A stretch of 64,000 bases of DNA from Rhodobacter sp. SY28-1 (GCF_005222785.1 NZ_STGH01000001.1:1364001-1428000), one strand, 5' to 3'; positions 10,165-20,742 are shown, counted from the stretch's first letter. Translations and numbers: made by a program. The notes: generated by a model from the letters alone, not told the origin.

Positions 10165-10608
10165 TTCAACCCTCTATTTTCAGGGACCTGCCAATTCACT
10201 GCTTTGGCGTCCCGCGGTTCTGTTACTGCGGTGCGGAAAGCCCGGCAAGACAATGGGCGGGCATCCCGGATGGATCGGTGTGTGGACCTGTCATGCGGGA
10301 CCGCCGCATGTGCCAGTCCGGTGTGCCGATCCGGGCGCAAAGGCTCTGAGCGGCACGAAGCCGGTCGATGACACCTGTCTGGTGCGCCTTGTCCCGCAGG
10401 TCGGCTTGCATCTGCCTGATTCCGTTTTTTGGCCAGGGGTACTACCGCGCACCATGGCTTCCGAATGCGGCGAAAATTTAGCAGAGGTCGGGCACCAATA
10501 CTTCGTCGTGGGCGATACTGTTTCCGCCTGGCCAAAGCTGACGGTGGTGGCAAAGGAAAGGCCGCGCCTCATCGAGGCGCGGCCCATGGATCGGAAGATC
10601 CGTCAGGT
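10165..10608. other. Gap between cpaB and the first pilin gene
   Basis: This 444-base stretch holds the terminator of the upstream pilin (10560-10584) and presumably the cpaB promoter. Short open frames exist on the minus strand, such as one at 10223-10411 (62 codons), but it has no convincing ribosome-binding site or family resemblance. I call no gene here. Confidence 0.6.
10560..10584 (-). terminator. Terminator of flp pilin copy 1
   Basis: Perfect 11-base arms GGCCGCGCCTC / GAGGCGCGGCC with a three-base loop are followed on the minus strand by CTTTCCTTT. They begin 25 bases past the pilin stop. A closely similar hairpin follows pilin copy 2. Confidence 0.85.
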
Positions 10609-10812
10609 TCAGCAGGTCGCGGCGTTGTTCGACTGCATGCAGGCCTGAGCGGCGCCGAGTTCGAGGTTGATCGCTTCGGCCAGGTTCGAAACGGCCGGGC
10701 GAACCCACGAGAAGATCAGGAGGCCGAGGCCAACGACGGCGGCGGTCAGAACCACCCAGTCAACGGTCACTGCGCCAGCTTCGTCTTTCAGGAAAGCGGA
10801 AAACTTGGTCAT
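10609..10812 (-). CDS. flp: Flp/Fap type IVb pilin, copy 1
   Basis: The 67-residue prepilin has leader MTKFSAFLKDEAGAVTVDWV. The cleavage site fits the Flp pattern (G before AVTVDWV, Glu/Asp at +5 position), followed by the hydrophobic assembly helix VVLTAAVVGLGLLIFSWV. Two cysteines lie in the C-terminal tail (ACM and ATC). I chose the ATG at 10810-10812, preceded by AAGGGA; a longer frame to 10848 is not needed. The product differs from copy 2 almost only in the last ten residues. It is monocistronic, with its own promoter block and terminator. Confidence 0.93.
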   Translation of the reverse strand: MTKFSAFLKDEAGAVTVDWVVLTAAVVGLGLLIFSWVRPAVSNLAEAINLELGAAQACMQSNNAATC

Positions 10813-10886
10813 GGTCTTGTCCCTTCTAAGGTGTTCACGTTTGCTCAACCGTTACGAGAGTGGCCTTTTCCGGTGCCGCCGCCGAT

Positions 10887-10930
10887 CGGTATGCAACCAT
10901 ATAGACGGTCAATCATGGCAGGAGTTTGGA
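10887..10930 (-). promoter_or_regulatory. Conserved promoter block of flp copy 1
   Basis: On the minus strand the block reads TCCAAACT, then CTGCCA, then CTATATG, then CATACCG. The same elements occur in the same order and at the same distance (about 75 bases from the start codon) ahead of copy 2. TATATG is a plausible -10 element. No sigma70-like -35 is obvious, so an activator or alternative sigma factor may be involved. Confidence 0.55.
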
Positions 10931-11197
10931 GTGCTTTGGCTATTTCTGGGTCCACACAAGAAAGGCTGTGAATGTTATCTAACCATTTGAAATACAATGA
11001 AAGAAAATGAAGAACCCTGTCGATTGAGAGGTTTGGAATACAACTCTGCGGCGAAACGGTGATTCAGGTGCAGAGTTTGTGACGCGGGCCCCGCGCAGCT
11101 GGCATCCAGGCTGGCCGCAAGCCCGGTTTCCGGCCGGACCAGCGCATCGCTTTGGTCTATCAAGGGGCGGTGCCGTCCCCGCGCGCGAAATGAAAAA

Positions 11198-11223
11198 GGC
11201 CGCGCTTCTTGCGAAGCACGGCC
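11198..11223 (-). terminator. Terminator of flp pilin copy 2
   Basis: GGCCGCGCTTC and GAAGCACGGCC form an 11-base stem with one mismatch and a four-base loop. On the minus strand a T5 run follows (11193-11197). This is a strong intrinsic terminator just past the pilin stop. Confidence 0.88.
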
Positions 11224-11249
11224 ATCCAAAACTCCGGTGTAGGAGCTTA

Positions 11250-11450
11250 TCAGCAGTTGCTGCCGTTCGAGGTCATGCAGGTCTGAGCAGCGCCGAGTTC
11301 GAGGTTGATCGCTTCAGCCAGGTTCGAAACGGCCGGGCGGACCCACGAGAAGATCAGGAGGCCGAGGCCGACGACGGCGGCGGTCAGAACCACCCAGTCA
11401 ACGGTCACTGCGCCGGCTTCGTCTTTCAGGAAAGCGGAGAACTTGGTCAT
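11250..11450 (-). CDS. flp: Flp/Fap type IVb pilin, copy 2
   Basis: A 66-residue prepilin, identical to copy 1 over the leader and assembly helix and diverging in the tail (TCMTSNGSNC). It has the same Flp processing motif and hydrophobic helix. SD AAAGGA lies 9 bases ahead of the ATG. Its own promoter block and strong terminator make it a separate transcript. The pair looks like a recent tandem duplication whose tails have diverged; the two pilins could be major and alternative subunits. Confidence 0.93.
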   Translation of the reverse strand: MTKFSAFLKDEAGAVTVDWVVLTAAVVGLGLLIFSWVRPAVSNLAEAINLELGAAQTCMTSNGSNC

Positions 11451-11796
11451 TTGGTTTGTCCTTTGCTAAGGTGCTAACTTATCAGTCAACCGCTTCGATC
11501 TGGCTTCGTCGTCTGCCTTCGTCGTTCGGTATGGACACATATAGCCCCCCAAACGTGGCAGCAGTTTGGACGAGAGCGGAAGAATCTGGGCATATCGAGA
11601 AAATCCGCAGATGACGGGTTAAGCTGCTGAAGTAAAAACGAAAAAAACATAGGGATCCCTTCACCCCTTCATGGTAACCCGTGCTTTTCCGGTCAATTCT
11701 GGCAGAATTGCCATTATTGGACCCGAAAAGTTCTGGCGGGCCGCGCTCGAAGCTGCGATTCTCCCGGCAAAACAACGAGGCGAGCAGGCCCCGAAA
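11451..11796. other. Divergent regulatory region between flp copy 2 and the transglycosylase gene
   Basis: The 346 bases hold the copy 2 leader and promoter block (11527-11570) and, on the plus strand, the leader of the transglycosylase gene with an A-rich stretch at 11632-11650. I see no additional gene. Confidence 0.6.
11527..11570 (-). promoter_or_regulatory. Conserved promoter block of flp copy 2
   Basis: On the minus strand the order is TCCAAACTGCTGCCACG, then CTATATG, then CATACCGA, about 77 bases before the start codon. It matches the block before copy 1 although the spacer sequences have drifted, which argues for selection on these elements. Confidence 0.55.
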
Positions 11797-12660
11797 ATGC
11801 TGAAGACAAGTCCCTGGATCGCAGCGATTCTCTGCGCTGTCATGCCGTTCTCGGGTCACGCCGAGGAAACCTCGTTCAAGCGGGTGAAGGTGGGCGATTC
11901 CAAGCCCGGCAAGCGGATCACCGTGCAGATCGACCCCGAGGAGCAGGCGCGCTATCTGGCCGCTCTGCCGAAGATCGACCCCAATCCGAAACCGCGGGAG
12001 GAAGAGCCGAAGCTGGCCGCGAACTCGCCCGATGCCTCGGGTGAGCCGGGCCCCGCGCCGGCGTCTTCGTATGACTGGTACTGGGACACGGTTCCGGCCA
12101 GCATCGATGCCAAGGCCGACCGTTTTGATCTGGCGCTGGCGACGCTGTCGCAGGGGCCGGGGGGCTCTGTCGTCCGCGCCCCTCGGATGCAGCACATGCA
12201 GGAAGTGTCCGAGCAATACGGCAAGGACATCCTGCGCGCGACGCTGGACACCAATGTCTCGCCCGCGCTGGTGCTGGCAGTGATCGGCATTGAAAGTGCA
12301 GGGAAATCCGACGCGGTCAGCCATGCAGGCGCCGTCGGGCTGATGCAGCTGATCCCGGCCACGGCGGAACGCTTTGGCGTGAAGGATTCGACCGATCCGG
12401 TGCAGAACATCCAGGGCGGGGTGGCCTATCTCGACTGGCTGATGGACCGGTTCGACAACGACCCGGTGCTGGTCCTGGCCGCCTACAACGCGGGCGAGGG
12501 TGCAGTCGAGGCGAACCAGGGCGTGCCGCCCTATGCCGAGACGCGGGACTATGTGCCGAAGGTGCTGGCGGCCTGGCAGGTGGCGCAGGGGCTGTGCGTC
12601 AGCCCGCCACTTCTGGTGACGGATCCTTGCGTGTTCCGGTCCACCATGGCGGGCGGTTGA
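11797..12660 (+). CDS. Lytic transglycosylase, SLT domain
   Basis: The 287-residue exported murein hydrolase has a signal peptide (MLKTSPWIAAILCAVMPF, cleavage near HAEE), a long linker rich in Pro and Glu, and a C-terminal SLT domain (about residues 155-270). The catalytic Glu is in VIGIESAGKSDAVSHAGAVG, followed by GLMQLIPATAERFG and VLAAYNAGEGAV. It cleaves glycan strands to give 1,6-anhydromuropeptides. I preferred the ATG at 11797 because it starts a good signal peptide; the frame is open upstream to 11671. Its position beside the pilus genes suggests, without proof, a role in opening the wall for the pilus. Confidence 0.88.
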   Translation: MLKTSPWIAAILCAVMPFSGHAEETSFKRVKVGDSKPGKRITVQIDPEEQARYLAALPKIDPNPKPREEEPKLAANSPDASGEPGPAPASSYDWYWDTVPASIDAKADRFDLALATLSQGPGGSVVRAPRMQHMQEVSEQYGKDILRATLDTNVSPALVLAVIGIESAGKSDAVSHAGAVGLMQLIPATAERFGVKDSTDPVQNIQGGVAYLDWLMDRFDNDPVLVLAAYNAGEGAVEANQGVPPYAETRDYVPKVLAAWQVAQGLCVSPPLLVTDPCVFRSTMAGG

Positions 12661-12664
12661 GCCG

Positions 12665-12952
12665 TCAGACGAAGACGTCTGCCCATTCGGGATGCTTCTT
12701 CCGTGTCGCGTTCACGAAGGGGCACAGCGGGACGACCTTGAAGCCGTCCGCCCTGGCCGCCGCCACCAGCGCCTCGACCAGCGCAAGGCCCGCTCCAGTG
12801 CCCCGGAAGCTGTCCGGGACGCCAGTGTGGTCGGCGATGATGAGGGTGGGCGTCGTCACCGAATAGGTCAGCTCCGCCTCTTGCCCGTCGCGACGGATCA
12901 CGAAGCGACCCTTGGTCGCCCCGTGTTCGCGGGTGACGACGTGGTCAGCCAA
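12665..12952 (-). CDS. Small GNAT-type N-acetyltransferase (YjdJ/COG2388 family)
   Basis: The 95-residue protein is the single-domain type of the GCN5 fold. The acetyl-CoA binding loop RGTGAGLALVEAL lies near residue 50 and the C-terminal LCPFVNATRKKHPEW motif is typical of this short family. Its substrate is unknown. It overlaps the end of scoB by eight bases, so it is co-transcribed as the last gene of the scoAB unit. Confidence 0.85.
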   Translation of the reverse strand: MADHVVTREHGATKGRFVIRRDGQEAELTYSVTTPTLIIADHTGVPDSFRGTGAGLALVEALVAAARADGFKVVPLCPFVNATRKKHPEWADVFV

Positions 12953-13592
12953 CGATCGTCGCCTCGGTGGCCGCGCGAAGTTCTTCTTCCGTGACGCCGG
13001 GGGCGAGTTCGACGATGTGCAGCCCCTTGTGACCCACGTCGAGCACGCCGAGGTTGGTGATGATCCGGTCGACCACGCCCTTGCCGGTCAGGGGCAGGGT
13101 GCAAGCCTTCAGCACCTTGGACTCTCCATGCTTCGACGTGTGGTCCATCACGACGACCACCCGGCCAACGCCCGCCACCAGGTCCATCGCCCCGCCCATG
13201 CCCTTGACCAGCTTGCCCGGGATCATCCAGTTCGCAAGGTCGCCGTTTTCCGCCACTTCCATCGCGCCCAGGATCGCCATTGCGATCTTGCCGCCGCGGA
13301 TCATGGCGAAAGACTGTGCCGAGTCGAAATAGGCGGTCTGCGGCAGTTCGGTGATCGTCTGTTTCCCTGCGTTGATCAGGTCGGGGTCTTCCTCGCCCTC
13401 GTAAGGAAACGGCCCCATCCCCAGCATTCCGTTTTCGGACTGCAGCGTCACGCTGATCCCTTTGGGGATGTAGTTCGACACCAGCGTCGGGATACCGATG
13501 CCAAGGTTCACATATGTGCCGTCGCGCAGTTCCTGCGCCGCGCGGGCGGCCATGCCGTGGCGGTCCCAGCCTTTGACTTCCTCGGCCATCAT
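12945..13592 (-). CDS. scoB: 3-oxoacid CoA-transferase subunit B
   Basis: The 215-residue beta subunit of succinyl-CoA:3-oxoacid CoA-transferase activates acetoacetate by moving CoA from succinyl-CoA. The catalytic glutamate lies in the [10 protein letters not shown] motif (near residue 50). The N-terminal [11 protein letters not shown] motif and C-terminal [12 protein letters not shown] region are conserved. Two adjacent ATGs (13592 and 13589) are possible starts; both overlap the scoA stop. Together with scoA it forms a heteromeric enzyme for ketone-body or polyhydroxybutyrate-derived acetoacetate use. Confidence 0.94.
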   Translation of the reverse strand: MMAEEVKGWDRHGMAARAAQELRDGTYVNLGIGIPTLVSNYIPKGISVTLQSENGMLGMGPFPYEGEEDPDLINAGKQTITELPQTAYFDSAQSFAMIRGGKIAMAILGAMEVAENGDLANWMIPGKLVKGMGGAMDLVAGVGRVVVVMDHTSKHGESKVLKACTLPLTGKGVVDRIITNLGVLDVGHKGLHIVELAPGVTEEELRAATEATIVG

Positions 13593-14293
13593 GCGTTCTC
13601 CCGCTTGCGAACGGTGCGCTGTTCGATGCGCTTTTCGTGTTTGCCGGTGATGATGCGGTGGACGTAGATCCCCGGCAGGTGGATGGCGTCGGGGTCCAGC
13701 GACCCGAGCGGCACGATTTCCTCGACCTCGACGACGCAGGTTTTGCCGCAGGTTGCGGCGGGGACGTTGAAGTTCCGCGCGGTCTTGCGGAAGACGAGGT
13801 TGCCCGACGGGTCCGCCTTCCAGGCCTTCACGATCGACAGGTCCGCCACGATCCCGCGTTCCAGGATGTAGGTCTTGCCGTCGAAATCGTGGTGTTCCTT
13901 GCCCTCGGCGATCACCGTGCCGACGCCGGTAGCGGTGTAGAAGCCGGGGATGCCCGCGCCACCCGCCCGCATCCGTTCGGCCAGCGTGCCTTGCGGGTTG
14001 AACTCCAGCTCCAGCTCTCCGCTCAGATACTGGCGCATGAATTCGGCGTTCTCGCCCACATAGGACGAGATCATCTTCTTGACCTGCCGGGTCTCCAGAA
14101 GGACCCCCAGCCCGAAACCGTCAACGCCGGCGTTGTTCGAGGCGACAGTGAGCCCCTTGGTGCCCGCGTCGCGGATCGCGGCGATCAAGAGTTCGGGGAT
14201 GCCGCACAGGCCGAAGCCGCCGGATGCGATCAGCATGCCGTCGTGCAACAGCCCCTCAAGAGCCGCGGCGGCGCTTGGATAGACCTTGTTCAT
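13589..14293 (-). CDS. scoA: 3-oxoacid CoA-transferase subunit A
   Basis: The 234-residue alpha subunit of the SCOT enzyme shows the CoA-transferase I signature [13 protein letters not shown] near residue 25. I chose the ATG at 14291-14293, which has SD GGGAGGAGA six bases upstream; the frame is open further upstream without a better start. It is first in an operon with scoB and the GNAT gene and is divergent from a PAS-LuxR regulator across about 130 bases, so that regulator probably controls it. Confidence 0.94.
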   Translation of the reverse strand: MNKVYPSAAAALEGLLHDGMLIASGGFGLCGIPELLIAAIRDAGTKGLTVASNNAGVDGFGLGVLLETRQVKKMISSYVGENAEFMRQYLSGELELEFNPQGTLAERMRAGGAGIPGFYTATGVGTVIAEGKEHHDFDGKTYILERGIVADLSIVKAWKADPSGNLVFRKTARNFNVPAATCGKTCVVEVEEIVPLGSLDPDAIHLPGIYVHRIITGKHEKRIEQRTVRKRENA

Positions 14294-14398
14294 CCTGTTC
14301 TCCTCCCGGTTCCCTTCGCCCGCGCGAGACGTCGCGCCCGGGGAACATCGGACCCGTCGATCCTGAAAGATTGCCCCGCGCGCTGCCATCCGTAAGAA

Positions 14399-14416
14399 TA
14401 CGTAGATGACTACGTA
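14399..14416. promoter_or_regulatory. Perfect TACGTAG-N4-CTACGTA palindrome, probable operator
   Basis: Seven-base perfect inverted arms with a four-base spacer lie 11 bases before the start of the PAS-LuxR gene and about 105 bases from scoA. The position overlaps the leader and probably the promoter of the regulator. TACGTA-core sites are known for FixJ/LuxR-type regulators, so autoregulation and control of scoAB are inferred. Confidence 0.55.
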
Positions 14417-14426
14417 GAGGGCGGAA

Positions 14427-14987
14427 ATGCGCGACTATGAACGGCTGGCCTTCCAGCATGGTCCGGATGCCACGCTGATCCTGGCCGACCGGGTGATCCT
14501 GCGCGCAAGCTTGCGCGTCGAGGCGGTGTTCGGCTGGACCCCGCGCGAGCTGGAGGGGCAGTCGATCCGGCTCCTCTATCCGACCGAGACGGATTATGAA
14601 CTGATCGGCGAACGGGCGCGGAAGGCGATGCTTGCAAGCGATGTCTACCGCGACGAACGCTTCATGCGCCGCAAGGACGGGCAGGTGATCTGGACCGAGG
14701 GCAAGGGCGCGGCGCTGGATGCGGAAAACCCGTTGCGGCTGGCGGTCTGGACCTATCGGCCGCTGGAAACCGAGGGCGGGGTTGCGGGCCAGCTGACGCC
14801 CACCGAAAAGCGGATCGCGCGCTATCTGGTGAACGGCTTCACCTCGAAGGAAATCGCGCTGGCCCTGGGGTCATCCCCCCGGACCGTCGAGGTGCACCGC
14901 GCGAACATGATCCGCAAGACCGGGGTCAGGAACAGTTTCGAACTGGTCAGCTGGCTGTTGTCCGCCGCCGCATCGGATGGGGTTTAG
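14427..14987 (+). CDS. PAS domain LuxR/FixJ-type transcriptional regulator
   Basis: The 186-residue protein has one PAS domain (residues 1-95: [31 protein letters not shown]) and a C-terminal LuxR-type HTH (residues 122-180: [20 protein letters not shown], then [17 protein letters not shown]). It has no receiver domain and should sense a ligand or redox state directly through PAS. It is divergent from scoAB and sits next to a perfect palindrome at 14399-14416. SD GAGGG is present. The ligand is unknown. Confidence 0.88.
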   Translation: MRDYERLAFQHGPDATLILADRVILRASLRVEAVFGWTPRELEGQSIRLLYPTETDYELIGERARKAMLASDVYRDERFMRRKDGQVIWTEGKGAALDAENPLRLAVWTYRPLETEGGVAGQLTPTEKRIARYLVNGFTSKEIALALGSSPRTVEVHRANMIRKTGVRNSFELVSWLLSAAASDGV

Positions 14988-15046
14988 GGCCGGGCTGCAG
15001 AACCGGATTTCCCTTTCGCCGCGATGGCGTTAGGGTCAGCCCCGCC

Positions 15047-15132
<86 letters not shown>

Positions 15133-15151
15133 TCTCTGGCTGAACTGATGC

Positions 15152-15742
15152 TCAGCTGCCGTCGCGCAGGTCCTGCGGGGCGGTGTCCGCGATCCGTGCC
15201 TTGGTGAAGATCACGCTGCATCCCGTGCCGGTCGGTGACTGGGCGATGAAGTCGATGGCCACGACCGGATCGGGCAACGAGAAGAAGCGCACGAAGTCCC
15301 AGCGATTGCCGTCCGTCGAGATGTGGAAGGCATGGGCCTGACCGGTCCATGCCGCCCTTAGCCAAAGGCCGCGCCCCTCGACCAGCGGGCCGTTCGCATC
15401 GTCGGACCGGTCGCGGGTCACCACGCTGACCGCCATCACCCGCCCGTCCGGTGCGCGTTCGAAGGCAAGCTTCGCCCAGGCCGCGCCCTTGGTGCGCAGG
15501 ACAAGGGCGCCCGCATCGAAGGCCGCGCGGAAAGTCGGCTCGACGTAGGTGCTGACGGCCCATGGGCTGGCGGAAACCGGCAGCCGCACGCCCGGAAGCC
15601 GGTCGGTGCCGGGGCTGCCGTCCGGAGGGACGAAGGCATCCGTGCCGGGGCCGGCATGGATCACAAGGGCGTCGGGCCGGGCCTCGAACTGGCCGAAGTC
15701 TTCGCCAACCTGCGGGAGCGAGGAAAGGTCGATGCGACGCAT
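15152..15742 (-). CDS. DUF1349 domain protein
   Basis: The 196-residue protein matches the DUF1349 family (beta-sandwich, concanavalin-like fold). The usual central pattern is visible: TKGAAWAKLAFERAPDG, then WLRAAWTGQAHAFHISTDGN and WDFVRFFSLPD. There is no signal peptide, so it is probably cytoplasmic. The fold suggests carbohydrate binding, but the biochemical role is unknown. Its 3' end faces tRNA-Leu 19 bases away. Confidence 0.82.
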   Translation of the reverse strand: MRRIDLSSLPQVGEDFGQFEARPDALVIHAGPGTDAFVPPDGSPGTDRLPGVRLPVSASPWAVSTYVEPTFRAAFDAGALVLRTKGAAWAKLAFERAPDGRVMAVSVVTRDRSDDANGPLVEGRGLWLRAAWTGQAHAFHISTDGNRWDFVRFFSLPDPVVAIDFIAQSPTGTGCSVIFTKARIADTAPQDLRDGS

Positions 15743-15824
15743 GGGATACCCTTGATCTGCGGAATGGGGAAAAGAAACTAGGGCGCGGCGGCCGTTCGCG
15801 TCAAAGGGATAGGCCGGGATGGCT

Positions 15825-15852
15825 GCGGCCCGGAGGATGCCTCCGGGCCGCG
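15825..15852 (-). terminator. Hairpin downstream of katG
   Basis: GCGGCCCGGAGG pairs with CCTCCGGGCCGC across a four-base loop, 23 bases past the katG stop. There is no T-run, so it may act as a stabilising or Rho-assisted 3' hairpin. Confidence 0.6.
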
Positions 15853-15875
15853 GTCAGTCGTGCTGATGACGACGG

Positions 15876-18207
<2,332 letters not shown>

Positions 18208-19098
18208 ATGACACAGATCACGATGAAACACCTGCGCTATTTCGACGCGCTGGCGCGGCACCGCCACTTTGGCCGGGCGGCCGAAGCCTCGTCGATCTCG
18301 CAGCCCGCCCTGTCGCTGCAGGTGAAGGAACTGGAAGATATCCTTGGCGCGGCGCTGGTCGAGCGGGGGGCTCGGCAGATCCGGCTGACCGCGCTGGGCG
18401 AGGACTTCGCTCTGCGTTCGCGTGAGGTGTTGCGCGCGGTGGATGAACTTGGCGCGCTGGCGCGGGCCTCGGGCGGACCCTTGTCGGGGCGTTTGCGACT
18501 TGGTGTCATCCCGACGGTCGCACCCTATCTGTTGCCGCAGGTGATGCGGCATCTGGCGCGGAACCATCCGGACCTTGACCTGCGCCCGCGCGAGGCGGTG
18601 ACGCCGAAACTGCTCCGCGATCTGGGCGAGGGGCGGCTGGATCTGGCGCTGGTGGCGCTGCCGGTGTCCGAGCCGTCGTTTACCGAGGTTGCCCTGTTCG
18701 ACGAGGAATTCCTGCTGGTGCGCCACGAGGATGCGGCCGATCACCCGCTGCCCGCGCTGGTCGATCTGCCCGAAATGCCGCTGCTGCTCTTGGAGGAAGG
18801 CCATTGCTTTCGCGATCAGGCGATTGCCTTCTGCAAGCTGCCGCCCAGCCCGGCAGGCGAGATCATGGAAGGCTCGTCCCTGACGACGCTGGTGCAGATG
18901 GTGGGGGCCGGGATCGGGGTCACGCTGATCCCTGAGATGGCGGCGGAGGTCGAGCTGCGCTCGGCCCCGGTGGTGCTGCACCGCCTGCCCGAGCCGCGCC
19001 CGAAACGCACGATCGGCCTTGTCTGGCGGCGGTCGAACCCGCTGGCCGACCGCTACGGCGAACTTGCCGAAGGGTTGCGCGCCGCGCTGGCGGGGTAG
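18208..19098 (+). CDS. oxyR: LysR-type peroxide sensor OxyR
   Basis: The 296-residue LysR regulator has an N-terminal winged HTH (ALARHRHFGRAAEASSISQP) and an effector domain. The two redox cysteines match OxyR: the segment EEGHCFRDQAIAFCKLPP (near residues 205-220) has C-x8-C spacing, as in Cys199/Cys208 of E. coli OxyR. Peroxide should oxidise them to a disulphide and turn on katG. It ends 72 bases from the convergent dipeptidase gene across a long inverted repeat. Confidence 0.95.
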   Translation: MTQITMKHLRYFDALARHRHFGRAAEASSISQPALSLQVKELEDILGAALVERGARQIRLTALGEDFALRSREVLRAVDELGALARASGGPLSGRLRLGVIPTVAPYLLPQVMRHLARNHPDLDLRPREAVTPKLLRDLGEGRLDLALVALPVSEPSFTEVALFDEEFLLVRHEDAADHPLPALVDLPEMPLLLLEEGHCFRDQAIAFCKLPPSPAGEIMEGSSLTTLVQMVGAGIGVTLIPEMAAEVELRSAPVVLHRLPEPRPKRTIGLVWRRSNPLADRYGELAEGLRAALAG

Positions 19099-19099
19099 C

Positions 19100-19167
19100 C
19101 TCCTCGTTCGACTTCGTCTTCTCGTCGGAAGGACGCCTTGCGACGAGGAGACGGAGTCATCGAGGAG
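19100..19167. repeat. Long inverted repeat between oxyR and dipeptidase (repeat copy A)
   Basis: CTCCTCG...CTTCGTCTTCTCGTCG pairs with CGACGAGGAGACGGAG...CGAGGAG in a near-perfect stem of about 27 base pairs with a 13-base loop. It lies between two convergent genes, so it can terminate both. The right arm and the adjoining stop codon (GAGGAGCG-A-TCA) recur after the solute-binding-protein gene at 51399-51447. Confidence 0.8.
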
Positions 19168-19170
19168 CGA

Positions 19171-20238
19171 TCACCCGCCCCAGGTGCGTTCCAAGAGCCG
19201 CAGCCAGTTGCCGTGGGCGATCTTCAGGATCAGCGCCTCGCCCAGGCCCATCTCGTGCATCGCCTGGATCAGCACCGGCAATCCCTCGACCCCGCCGATG
19301 TCCTTGGGCGTCGTCGCACCGTCGTAGTCCGAGCCGATCCCGACACAGTCCTCACCCGCCAGCTTCAGCATGTGCTCGATATGCCGCTTGACCGGATCAA
19401 GCGTCATGTCCGCGCTTTCCTTCCCATCGGGGCGCAGGAAGCAGGTGGCGAAGTTCAGACCGACCATGCCGCCGCTCTCGCCGATGGCCTGCAGCTGGCG
19501 GTCACTGAGGTTGCGGCTGGAGGGGGTGATGGCATGGGCGTTCGAATGGGTGGCGACAAGCGGGGCGTCGGAGAGTTTCGCCACGTCCCAGAACCCGGCC
19601 TCGTTCAGGTGGCTGAGGTCCAGCATGATCTTCAGCGCATTGCATTCGCGGACGAGGGCGCGGCCCAGGTCCGTCAGACCCGGCCCGGTGTCGCCGGTGG
19701 ATGGAAACCGAAAGGGGACACCGTGGCCGAAGATTGTCGGGCGGCTCCAGACCGGGCCGACGGACCGCAGGCCCATCGCGTGAAAGAGGTGCAGCGCGTC
19801 GAGATCGGGGCCGATGGGTTCGGCGCCTTCGAAATGGATCACCCCGGCAACCGCACCGGCGGCCATCGCCGCGCGGATGTCGGCGGCAGAGCGGCACCAG
19901 CGGAACCGGCCTTCCGACACGCGCTCCATCCACAAGAGATGGCCCAGCATCTGGACCGCGACGGGCTGGGCGGAGGTGTGGTCGATCAGCGCGGGCAGCG
20001 GCACGTCGTAGGGCGGGTTGTCCATCAGGGTATGATAGGCGGCGACATCGCCGGTTTCTGGCGAGGGGATGTAGACCGCGAAAAAGCCGCCGGCAAAGCC
20101 CGCGGACTGCATGCGCGGCAGGTCGAGGTGACCGGCCGCTTCGCCCTGCAGCCACAGCCGGTCGCGCGCGGCGCCTGCGGCGGCGATCTTCAGGACGATG
20201 TCGTTGTGGCCGTCAAAGACAGGAATTGGGGCGGGCAT
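19171..20238 (-). CDS. Membrane dipeptidase (M19 family, renal dipeptidase-like)
   Basis: The 355-residue zinc peptidase of family M19 hydrolyses dipeptides, often including D-residues. The metal motif FDGHND lies at residues 7-12. Further ligands are in GVIHFEGAEPIG (Glu), LDLSHLNEAGFWDV and ATHSNAHAI (His), and GIGSDYDG is the conserved Asp segment. I chose the ATG at 20236-20238 (MPAPIPVFDGHND); the open frame extends about 200 codons upstream but is not coding. No signal peptide is visible, so it is probably cytoplasmic. Confidence 0.92.
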   Translation of the reverse strand: MPAPIPVFDGHNDIVLKIAAAGAARDRLWLQGEAAGHLDLPRMQSAGFAGGFFAVYIPSPETGDVAAYHTLMDNPPYDVPLPALIDHTSAQPVAVQMLGHLLWMERVSEGRFRWCRSAADIRAAMAAGAVAGVIHFEGAEPIGPDLDALHLFHAMGLRSVGPVWSRPTIFGHGVPFRFPSTGDTGPGLTDLGRALVRECNALKIMLDLSHLNEAGFWDVAKLSDAPLVATHSNAHAITPSSRNLSDRQLQAIGESGGMVGLNFATCFLRPDGKESADMTLDPVKRHIEHMLKLAGEDCVGIGSDYDGATTPKDIGGVEGLPVLIQAMHEMGLGEALILKIAHGNWLRLLERTWGG

Positions 20239-20364
20239 GGGGAATCCAGGGGCAAGGGATGAAGGTGCCGCAGTCTTTCGCGTCTGGACGCGGGGCGCAA
20301 GCCGGGCCGATTGGCCGCAGGTGTCGGCACCGACAAGACGTTGACGAGACGTGGAAGTTGCGCC

Positions 20365-20742
20365 ATGCGAGAGGGCATGACGATCACGGCGATCCTTCGA
20401 CTGCACCGGGCCGCGCTGTTTGCGCTGGTCACGCTTGCGCTGGTCGCGACGGGATTTGCGCATCGGATGCCCAGCCAGCAGGACGAGGCGCTGGCCTTCG
20501 TGCTGGCCACGGGTGCCAGTCTCGCCGATATCTGCGGCGATGATCTGGGGGGCAACGGCAATGCCAGTGCGGATTGCCTCGCCTGCCAGATCACCGGCGC
20601 GGCCGACCTGCCTTCCGCCGCCCTGTCGCTGATCGACCTGGACCTTGCCTTCCACGCCGCCGTGATTGCCCCGCGCGAAGCGGTTGCGCTGGCCCGCGCG
20701 CAGGGACCTGCGCACCGGCCGCAGGGCCCGCCCGTCGCCTGA
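20365..20742 (+). CDS. DUF2946-like small protein of a copper cluster
   Basis: The 125-residue protein has one N-terminal hydrophobic segment (LFALVTLALVATGFA) and a CxxC motif (DCLACQ) near residue 72, as in DUF2946-type proteins. Start options are 20365 and 20377. It lies 94 bases before the PepSY membrane protein and upstream of the PCu(A)C chaperone, so a role in periplasmic copper handling is inferred. The sequence shows no known catalytic motif. Confidence 0.65.
   Translation: MREGMTITAILRLHRAALFALVTLALVATGFAHRMPSQQDEALAFVLATGASLADICGDDLGGNGNASADCLACQITGAADLPSAALSLIDLDLAFHAAVIAPREAVALARAQGPAHRPQGPPVA

Larger units (their letters stand above)
10813..11249. other. Intergenic region between the two pilin genes, with AT-rich core
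   Basis: It contains the copy 1 leader and promoter block (10887-10930) and the copy 2 terminator (11198-11223). Between them, about 10950-11050 is AT-rich against the genome background (for example AACCATTTGAAATACAATG). I see no gene. The leader of copy 1 and that of copy 2 resemble each other (CTAAGGTG in both). Confidence 0.65.

Noticed and set aside
10223-10411. A 62-codon minus-strand frame between cpaB and flp copy 1.
   Set aside because: It has only a weak ribosome-binding site, no recognisable family and an irregular composition.
11083-11125. Possible sigma54 promoter (CTGGCAT, then GGCCGCAAG) upstream of flp copy 1.
   Set aside because: Spacing and the -12 GC element do not fit the consensus, and the position is beyond the conserved promoter block.
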